Shown piece after piece: positions 1-5,405 of a stretch of 6,544 nucleotides of DNA (positions are counted from its first letter, which is position 1; each line of letters begins with the position of its first letter). The translations under genes were made by a program, and so were the position numbers. The notes under the pieces were generated by a model, which worked only from the letters and a program-made list of their open reading frames with translations, made no database searches and was not told the DNA's origin. This DNA is from Spirochaeta sp. (GTDB lineage: Bacteria; Spirochaetota; Spirochaetia; DSM-27196; Alkalispirochaetaceae): NCBI GenBank assembly GCA_007117185.1, contig SKHA01000378.1:1-6544 (forward strand). Reading direction: 5' to 3'.

Positions 1-158
1 GTTTGCTCATTGCGACGCTTTACTGGGCGATGCTGATCGGTGGACAGACATTCGGAAGTCAGCGCCAGGACGTTTCGCCGGTTCTGGCGATGTGGGCGCC
101 GAACATTCTCTTCCTGGTGGCCGGAATTGTTGCTTTTTTCCGGAGGGCCCGTCATTGA
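1..158 (+). CDS. LptF/LptG-family permease, C-terminal fragment (5' end outside window)
   Basis: Only the last 51 complete codons (from position 3) and the TGA stop at 156-158 are visible. The peptide begins LLIATLYWAMLIGGQTFG, continues with LAMWAPNILFLVAGIVAFF and ends in the basic tail RRARH. This is the typical end of a YjgP/YjgQ (LptF/LptG) permease: a membrane helix, a short loop, then a last helix introduced by the W-x-P-N motif. Family members are inner-membrane subunits of the LptB2FG ABC transporter, which extracts lipopolysaccharide or a similar lipid and passes it to the periplasmic bridge. The stop overlaps the TTG start of the next gene, which is of the same family, matching the lptF-lptG pair of other bacteria. 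By gene order this one would be lptF, but 51 residues cannot separate the two paralogues. Confidence 0.8.
   Translation, partial: LLIATLYWAMLIGGQTFGSQRQDVSPVLAMWAPNILFLVAGIVAFFRRARH
142..147 (+). promoter_or_regulatory. Ribosome binding site deciding the TTG start at 155
   Basis: GGAGGG, a near-perfect Shine-Dalgarno match, lies 7 bases before TTG at 155-157. The only ATG upstream in this frame (92) has no comparable site and would add 21 residues with no family resemblance. The site lies inside the last codons of the preceding permease gene, so the two are probably translationally coupled. Confidence 0.75.
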
Positions 159-1243
159 AACTCATATCCCGCCTCCTTCTGAGAAACTTTGTCCCGGTGT
201 TTCTCCTCTCCCTGGCGTTTTTTGTCTTGATTATTCAACTGGTGGATCTCTTCGCCAACCTTATCCGCTATCTGAACCTGGATATCCCCATTGGAGAGAT
301 CTTTCGCGTTCAGATCCTGTTTCTCCCGAAATCGGTGAGTTATGCGCTACCGGTGGCGCTGTTGTTTGCCGTTGCGTACACCCTGGGAGCGTTTTACGCA
401 AACAATGAGCTGGTGGCTGTCTTCGGAGCCGGGGTATCCCTGGGGCGGTTCGTCTTTCCTACTCTGGCAATCGGCCTGTTTTTCAGCGCAGGGATGTTCT
501 TCTTCCAGGAACACGTTGTGATTGATACCTTTCGTGAAAAGAATGAACTGTCCCGACGTCTGCTCAATATCACCAGAACATTCAGCAACACTGACGTCAC
601 GATCAGAGCCCCCGGGGGCGAGCAGATCTATTCGGTAGAATATTACAACGACACCACCCGGGAACTCTCCCGGGTGATGGTGCTCACCCGGGATCGGGAG
701 GGTCGGTTTGTGAAACGGATCGACGCGGCATCAGGACGATGGAATGGCGAACACTGGGTCTGGGAGCAGGGAACCCGCTTCGTCGCCGAACCCTCTGAAA
801 ATGAGGGCCCCACAATCGTGGCCGAGCCGTTTCGGGAGTACACCAGCCAAGTGTACCGGTTGCCTCCGGATACATTCCGACGTTCCGGACTCAACGTTGA
901 CGAGATGTCCTGGCAGGATGCCGGCGAGTGGATCCAGGCGCTGAGAAATACCGGACAGCCGTATCGGCAGGTCCTGACCGACTACTACAGCAGGTTCTCC
1001 CTGGCGCTTACGCCGTTCGTGGTTGTGCTCCTTTCCAGCTCCTTCGGAGGAAGATTCCGGAAGAATATCCTGCTCATGAGTCTGCTGGTATCGCTGATCG
1101 GGGCAGTTGTCTATTATGTGACCGGTATGGTGGCAGGGCTCATGGCCGGGCGAGGACTTATTCCCCCGGCCCTGGGAGCGTGGATAGGGGTGGTGCTCTT
1201 CACGGTGCTCGGACTTCTGCTGTTGCGTACCGCTCGGACCTGA
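155..1243 (+). CDS. lptG: LptF/LptG-family permease (probable LptG)
   Basis: A 362-residue inner-membrane protein, the usual size for the YjgP/YjgQ family. Six membrane segments are visible: about residues 11-33, 61-82 and 98-117 at the N-terminal side, and 280-296, 303-326 and 336-357 at the C-terminal side. Between them, residues about 120-275 form a soluble, beta-rich region with many alternating hydrophobic residues, matching the periplasmic jellyroll domain that accepts lipid in LptF and LptG. The segment NNELVAVFGAGVSLGRFVFP (83-102) corresponds to the conserved family motif after the second helix. I chose TTG at 155 because it follows a strong Shine-Dalgarno site and gives the canonical start KLISRLLLRNF. 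It overlaps the stop of the preceding family member by 4 bases (TTGA). The LptG label rests on gene order; the partner ATPase LptB is not in the window. In a spirochaete without classical lipopolysaccharide the cargo could be another lipid. Confidence 0.88.
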   Translation: MKLISRLLLRNFVPVFLLSLAFFVLIIQLVDLFANLIRYLNLDIPIGEIFRVQILFLPKSVSYALPVALLFAVAYTLGAFYANNELVAVFGAGVSLGRFVFPTLAIGLFFSAGMFFFQEHVVIDTFREKNELSRRLLNITRTFSNTDVTIRAPGGEQIYSVEYYNDTTRELSRVMVLTRDREGRFVKRIDAASGRWNGEHWVWEQGTRFVAEPSENEGPTIVAEPFREYTSQVYRLPPDTFRRSGLNVDEMSWQDAGEWIQALRNTGQPYRQVLTDYYSRFSLALTPFVVVLLSSSFGGRFRKNILLMSLLVSLIGAVVYYVTGMVAGLMAGRGLIPPALGAWIGVVLFTVLGLLLLRTART

Positions 1244-1248
1244 GAGGA
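1243..1248 (+). promoter_or_regulatory. Ribosome binding site deciding the TTG start of tgt
   Basis: AGAGGA lies 6 bases before TTG at 1255-1257 and overlaps the last base of the TGA stop of the upstream permease gene. No ATG or GTG in this frame gives a sensible N-terminus nearby: the next in-frame ATG falls inside the conserved FMPVGT motif. Confidence 0.65.
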
Positions 1249-1254
1249 AATTCA

Positions 1255-2385
1255 TTGCAAATCTTTACCGTTCTGGATAGCGATTCGGATACTCAAGCCC
1301 GACGGGGGGTTATCTCTCTGCCTCACGGAGAGGTGGAGACACCGGTGTTCATGCCGGTGGGCACCGCCGGAACTGTCAAGGGAATGGACCCGGAAACCCT
1401 TCACGAGATGGGGTATCGATTGATCCTGGGAAACACTTACCATCTGTATCTGCGACCAGGGATGGAGGTGATGCGCTCCCTTGGAGGGTTGCACCGCTTC
1501 TCCACATGGCAACACAACATCCTCACCGATTCCGGTGGATTTCAGGTCTTCAGCCTGGCACCCTTCAGAAAGATCTCTCCGGATGGGGTAACCTTTCGCT
1601 CCCACATCGACGGCAGTTCCCACCTTCTCACTCCGGAGACCGTCGTGGACATTCAGGTGGATCTGGGCAGTGATATTCAGATGGTCCTTGACGTATGCAC
1701 CGGAGCGGAAGCTACCAGAGCCGAAGCCGAGGATGCTCTGCAGACAACCGCCCAGTGGGCGAGACGCGCTCGGGATCGCTGGCGTAATCGCCGCGACAGC
1801 GACGGCTATCAGGGGCTGCTCTTCCCTATCGTACAGGGAAACTTCTACCCGGATCTGAGGCGAATCTCTGCGGAGGAGACCAGGGACCTGGATCTTCCGG
1901 GAATCGCCATCGGTGGTCTCTCGGTAGGGGAGACCTTCACCGTCTTTCAGGACATCCTGGCGGCAACGGTGGAACATCTGCCGCGGCATCTGCCTCGCTA
2001 TGTGATGGGTATCGGCACGCCCGAATACATCCTGGCAGCGATCCAGCACGGTGTGGATATGTTCGACTGCGTATTTCCCACCCGGGCGGGGCGCACCGGC
2101 ACGCTCTTCACCACCAGGGGCCGCATAAACCTCAAGAACGCGCGGTTCTCCCACAGCGATGACCCGCCGGACCCTGTGCTGGACTCGTTCGGAGGCCGCA
2201 GCTACAGCCTTGGGTATCTGCGCCACCTCGTTCAGTCCCGGGAGATCCTCGGCAGCATCCTTGCCACCAGACATAACCTCCGATTTCTGAAGTGGCTCGT
2301 TGATGAGAGCAAGCGGGCAATCAGTGAGAATCGCTTCTCCGCATTCAAGAAGGAAATCCTTGAGGTGTACCCCCCTCGTGACTGA
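1255..2385 (+). CDS. tgt: tRNA-guanine (preQ1) transglycosylase, zinc-site cysteines missing
   Basis: A 376-residue TIM-barrel enzyme, essentially the length of E. coli Tgt (375). Tgt swaps guanine 34 in GUN anticodons for preQ1, the committed step of queuosine tRNA modification in the cytoplasm. Family motifs run in order: ETPVFMPVGTAGTVKGM (28-44), GNTYHLYLRPG (59-69), ILTDSGGFQVFSL (89-101) with general base D92, VLDVCTG (144-150) with substrate-binding D146 and C148, IVQGNFYPDL (192-201) with Q194, AIGGLSVGE (218-226), and MFDCVFPTR (269-277) with nucleophile D271. The Val in GGLSVG and the Cys at 148 are bacterial-type, so preQ1 is the predicted substrate. Oddities: the C-x-C-x-x-C zinc ligands are replaced by L309, S311 and G314, while the fourth ligand, His (H340 in RHNLR), remains; the usual DEC substrate motif is DVC. 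The frame is intact with no sign of decay. The TTG start is 11 bases after the upstream permease stop; the end overlaps murJ by 8 bases. Family membership is certain; activity without zinc ligands is open. Confidence 0.95.
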   Translation: MQIFTVLDSDSDTQARRGVISLPHGEVETPVFMPVGTAGTVKGMDPETLHEMGYRLILGNTYHLYLRPGMEVMRSLGGLHRFSTWQHNILTDSGGFQVFSLAPFRKISPDGVTFRSHIDGSSHLLTPETVVDIQVDLGSDIQMVLDVCTGAEATRAEAEDALQTTAQWARRARDRWRNRRDSDGYQGLLFPIVQGNFYPDLRRISAEETRDLDLPGIAIGGLSVGETFTVFQDILAATVEHLPRHLPRYVMGIGTPEYILAAIQHGVDMFDCVFPTRAGRTGTLFTTRGRINLKNARFSHSDDPPDPVLDSFGGRSYSLGYLRHLVQSREILGSILATRHNLRFLKWLVDESKRAISENRFSAFKKEILEVYPPRD

Positions 2386-3994
2386 TGAACGAAACCGCGC
2401 CCACCGTTCCACCGCTCTGGTGATGGCTTCCACGCTGGTCTCCCGGCTGCTGGGTTTTGTCAGGATTGCAGTCATCGGAGCGCTCTTCGGCGCCTCCGGC
2501 GACGCAGACGTTCTGAACCTGGTGTTCAATATTCCCAACAACCTGAGAAAACTTCTCGCCGAAGGGGCCCTGTCTTCAGCGTTTCTTCCGGTTCTCTCGC
2601 GGAGCCACCTTGAAGATCCCGGAGGTGCCGGTTCCCGTACTCTGGTGAGTCAGCTTATCGGCTTTCAGCTTCTGATCCTGCTTCCCCTGCTGGTTCTCTC
2701 AACTGTTTTTGCCGGACCGGTGGTGAATACCATCCTGGCGTTTCCTGAACCGGAACGGCAGGTACTTGCAGCCCGGCTCTTTCGCTGGTTGATTCATTAC
2801 GTACTGCTGATATCCGTTGCCGCCGTGCTTATGGGGACGCTAAACTCGCACCATCGTTTTTTCCTGCCTGCGGTGGCTCCGCTGCTCTTTTCTGCCGGGG
2901 TGATTGGATCGGTTGTTTTTCTGCATCCGTACCTGGGGATCTTTTCCATGGTTGTTGGTGTACTCCTTGGGGGGGTGGGGCAGCTGGTCATTCAGGTACC
3001 CTCGGTCCGAAAGATGGGGTATACCCTGCGGCCAACCTTCTCATTCGGTGATCCCCGTTTTCGTACTGTTCTCAAGCAGTGGCTTCCGGTGCTCTCCACT
3101 GCCAGTATTTTTGCGGTGGATCAGCAGATAGCCCTCTTTTTTGCCAGCGGTCTTCGTGACGGCAGCGGTTCCGCCCTTACCAACGCCCTGGTTTTCTGGC
3201 AGCTGCCCTTCGGCATATTCAGCGCTTCCATCACTACCGTTCTCTTCCCCCTTATGAGCCAGCAGTGGGCACGGGGTGACAACGCCGGTCTGAGAGTATC
3301 CGTTTTCGGCGGCCTTCGGTCACTGGCCCTGCTTCTCATTCCCGCTGCGGTGGCGCTGGTGGTCTTCGGTGAACCGATGATCGCGGTAGCGCTGCAACGG
3401 GGGGCATTCACTGGGGGTAACACCATCATGGCAGCCCGGGTCCTCGTGGGCTACAGCCTGGGTCTGTTCAGCGTGGGTGCGTTCACCTTCCTGCAACGGT
3501 TCTTCTACGCCGCAGGTGATTACCGGACTCCCCTGAAAGTAGCGCTGGTTACGATGGTCCTGGATGTGTCTCTCAGTCTCGTTTTAAAGGAGACCCCCCT
3601 GGAGGTTGCCGGGCTCTCTGTTGCCAACAGCGTCGCCTTCACGGTGGGGTTCCTCCTGCTGCTCTACAGCGCTGGACGGCGCATCGGAGCCGGCGGGGCT
3701 GTGGTGTATCTCCCGGCGGTGTTACGGGCTCTCATCGCCTCCGCAGGAGCCGCTGTAGCGGTTCTGCTGCTCCGGGGCAGGATTAATCTGTTCAACCCCG
3801 GGACTCCATGGTGGGGTCCCGGCAGTACGCTCAAGAGCCTGGTGCTCCTTCTTCTTGAGGGCGCGACGGCGCTGGCAGCTCTCCTGGGTGTCTACCGCCT
3901 CCTGGGGATCAGAATCCTCGCCATTCTCCGGCGACGGGGAGTACACCCGGAGAGTGGGGAGTCCGATAGTAAAGGTAATGACTGTGAACGCTGA
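2378..3994 (+). CDS. murJ: Lipid II flippase MurJ (MviN family)
   Basis: A 538-residue polytopic inner-membrane protein of the MOP superfamily, with about 14 hydrophobic segments. MurJ moves undecaprenyl-linked lipid II across the inner membrane for peptidoglycan synthesis. Recognisable motifs: SRLLGFVR (22-29), the region around D44, FNIPNNLRKLLAEGALSSAF (50-69), QLPFGIFSASITTVLFPLMS (275-294), RGAFTGG (341-347) and FFYAAGDYRTPLKVA (375-389). R23, R29, D44 and R57 align with E. coli R18, R24, D39 and R52, all reported as important. The E. coli ADR motif containing Arg270 reads A-L-V (270-272) here, so that arginine is a valine. The cytoplasmic tail (about 516-538) is hydrophilic. I prefer GTG at 2378, which overlaps tgt by 8 bases and gives a short polar leader MTDERNRAHR before the first helix; a weak GAGG site lies 12 bases upstream. 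An in-frame GTG or ATG about 40 bases later (ALVMAST) is the alternative. The ATG at 2300 is unlikely because it lies deep inside tgt. Confidence 0.93.
   Translation: MTDERNRAHRSTALVMASTLVSRLLGFVRIAVIGALFGASGDADVLNLVFNIPNNLRKLLAEGALSSAFLPVLSRSHLEDPGGAGSRTLVSQLIGFQLLILLPLLVLSTVFAGPVVNTILAFPEPERQVLAARLFRWLIHYVLLISVAAVLMGTLNSHHRFFLPAVAPLLFSAGVIGSVVFLHPYLGIFSMVVGVLLGGVGQLVIQVPSVRKMGYTLRPTFSFGDPRFRTVLKQWLPVLSTASIFAVDQQIALFFASGLRDGSGSALTNALVFWQLPFGIFSASITTVLFPLMSQQWARGDNAGLRVSVFGGLRSLALLLIPAAVALVVFGEPMIAVALQRGAFTGGNTIMAARVLVGYSLGLFSVGAFTFLQRFFYAAGDYRTPLKVALVTMVLDVSLSLVLKETPLEVAGLSVANSVAFTVGFLLLLYSAGRRIGAGGAVVYLPAVLRALIASAGAAVAVLLLRGRINLFNPGTPWWGPGSTLKSLVLLLLEGATALAALLGVYRLLGIRILAILRRRGVHPESGESDSKGNDCER
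3971..3975 (+). promoter_or_regulatory. Ribosome binding site favouring the GTG start at 3984
   Basis: AAAGG sits 8 bases before GTG at 3984 but only 2 bases before the in-frame ATG at 3978, too close for that ATG to use it. This favours the GTG, although ATG is the stronger start codon. The two choices differ by two residues. Confidence 0.45.
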
Positions 3995-5396
3995 CAAACC
4001 CGTGAACGCCCGGATTCTCCTCGCCCTGGTCCTGTGGGGTATGGCTGTGGCCGTACCGCTGTTTCCGCAGGAGGAAGATGGCCAGGCGGAGCAACCTCAG
4101 GACGAACCGCAACCCCTGACCGCTCCGGTTATTTCCGAAGTGGAGACGTGGCGGGAGACGTTGCGCTTCGGTATCAACTCCCAGGTTGCGGAGCTGCTGC
4201 CGACACTTACCAGAAATCGCGAGGAAACCCTCATCCCTGAGGTCCTGGAGCTCTTCAACACCAGCAATAATCGGGATGTGCTCCGGGAGTCAGCTAACTA
4301 CCTGAGGGAGTTACAGGTTGACCAGGGGCACCCCCGGGCTCTGGATTTGATGATGCAGTGGTTTGACCGCCCGTCAGAGTTGATGGTGGCGGTTCTGAAC
4401 TATCTTCGCGAGAGCGAAGTGGTGCTTGAAGAAGAACATCGCGAGTCCCTGCTTGAAATGTCCCGGACCACTCCGGTGATTCGCGCTCTGGCGGCTGTCC
4501 GGCTACTGGCTGCCAACACTGACGATGTTGACGCGCTGCTGGAACTCTACGAGGACCCGGGAATCCACGAGGATGTGCAGGGTCGTATCCTGGTGGAGCT
4601 GGGCGAACGCGGAGACCCACGAGCGTTCGATTTCGTCGCCGCCATCATCGGAGAGGATGAGGAAGCTCAGACGGCGCTGCAGCGTTTCGCTATCGATACT
4701 CTGGGCAAACTTGGGGACCCCCGGGCATTGCCGATTATCCTGCGGCAGCTCGATTCCAGCGATGCCCAGACCCGGGCCTACGCGGTGAACGCTCTGACAC
4801 GGTTTGACGAGGAAGAGGCGGTCCGTGGTATCGAAGCGGCACTACGCGATCAATTCTGGCGGGTCAGAATTTCAGCGCTTCAGACAGTTGCCGAGCGCCA
4901 GCTGGAACGTGCCGCTCCGGCGGTGCTGTTCATGATGCGACGGGACCCGGAGCGGCCGGTGCGGGTGCAGGCAATCAGAACCGCTGCTGCCCTTGGCCGG
5001 GACGACGGCTGGGAGCTGATTCTCGAGAGAATTGCGGACGAACGGGTGAACATCCAGGAGCGGGTGGTGATGATCGAGGAAGCGTTGCGTCTGAACGCTG
5101 CCGCATCGGTACCGGTCCTCGCTGAAGTAATGGATAAAGAGTGGACCCGGGAAAACAGCGTTGTTCTTGACGCGATCGGTCGTACCCTGTCAACCACCGA
5201 GAGCGGGCAGATCGCCCCGCTGGTGGAAAAGCTGTTGCAACACAGCAACTTCATCATCCAGATCTACGGCTTGCGCAGCGCTGGACGAAACGGTATGACA
5301 CAGTTCCTGGAGATCATCCAGGAACGGGAATCTGCGGCAGCCCACCCGATGGTCCGTACCGCCGCCGCCCGCGCCCGGGAAGACATTACCCGGTAG
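3984..5396 (+). CDS. Secreted HEAT-repeat protein of unknown function
   Basis: A 470-residue protein (472 if ATG 3978 is used). The N-terminus is a likely Sec signal peptide: basic region to R10, hydrophobic core ILLALVLWGMAVAVPLF (11-27), then PQ followed by an acidic, Gln- and Pro-rich linker (about 29-46). There is no cysteine anywhere, so it is neither a lipoprotein nor disulfide-bonded. From about residue 50 to the end it is made of paired amphipathic helices. The clearest HEAT/PBS-lyase-type units are around ELGERGDPRAFDFVAAI (205-221) and TLGKLGDPRALPIILRQL (239-256), followed by degenerate units near 272-290, 303-320, 335-350 and 373-384. HEAT solenoids bind proteins or other ligands and have no catalysis of their own. 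It overlaps the end of murJ by 11 bases and is probably co-translated with it, suggesting an envelope role; this is inference from context. I do not recognise a named orthologue. Confidence 0.85.
   Translation: MNADKPVNARILLALVLWGMAVAVPLFPQEEDGQAEQPQDEPQPLTAPVISEVETWRETLRFGINSQVAELLPTLTRNREETLIPEVLELFNTSNNRDVLRESANYLRELQVDQGHPRALDLMMQWFDRPSELMVAVLNYLRESEVVLEEEHRESLLEMSRTTPVIRALAAVRLLAANTDDVDALLELYEDPGIHEDVQGRILVELGERGDPRAFDFVAAIIGEDEEAQTALQRFAIDTLGKLGDPRALPIILRQLDSSDAQTRAYAVNALTRFDEEEAVRGIEAALRDQFWRVRISALQTVAERQLERAAPAVLFMMRRDPERPVRVQAIRTAAALGRDDGWELILERIADERVNIQERVVMIEEALRLNAAASVPVLAEVMDKEWTRENSVVLDAIGRTLSTTESGQIAPLVEKLLQHSNFIIQIYGLRSAGRNGMTQFLEIIQERESAAAHPMVRTAAARAREDITR
5375..5393 (+). repeat. 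Short inverted repeat at the end of the HEAT-repeat gene
   Basis: CCGGG (5375-5379) and CCCGG (5389-5393) can pair as a 5-bp GC stem with a 9-base loop, ending at the last sense codon before the TAG stop. Only a short TTT follows on the plus strand, so it is at best a weak terminator. It is recorded because it is the only stem candidate I noticed next to the junction of the two convergent genes. Confidence 0.25.
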
Positions 5397-5405
5397 TTTC
5401 GTCCC

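Noticed and set aside
92..154. Upstream ATG extension of the second permease
   Set aside because: It would add 21 residues of non-family sequence overlapping the preceding gene, without a good Shine-Dalgarno site, whereas TTG 155 has a strong one.
40..408. Plus-strand open frame of 122 codons
   Set aside because: It is a shadow frame over two permease genes that read well in other frames; the product is Cys/Pro/Ser-rich with no domain.
928..1254. Upstream ATG extension of tgt by 109 residues
   Set aside because: The extra region is the permease gene read out of frame; Tgt of normal length begins at TTG 1255.
731..1255. Minus-strand open frame of 174 codons
   Set aside because: It is antisense to the permease gene; the translation is low-complexity and polar without recognisable motifs.
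2300..2377. Upstream ATG start for murJ
   Set aside because: It would overlap tgt by 86 bases and add 26 polar residues not seen in MurJ; GTG 2378 fits the operon pattern.
1252..2541. Long open frame on the minus strand (429 codons) opposite tgt
   Set aside because: It lies almost entirely antisense to the certain tgt gene. Its translation resembles no family I know and it has no clear ribosome binding site; codon bias in a GC-rich gene commonly opens such a shadow frame.
4294..4620. Minus-strand frame inside the HEAT-repeat gene
   Set aside because: It is a proline- and arginine-rich antisense translation typical of a shadow frame; no motif or ribosome binding site.
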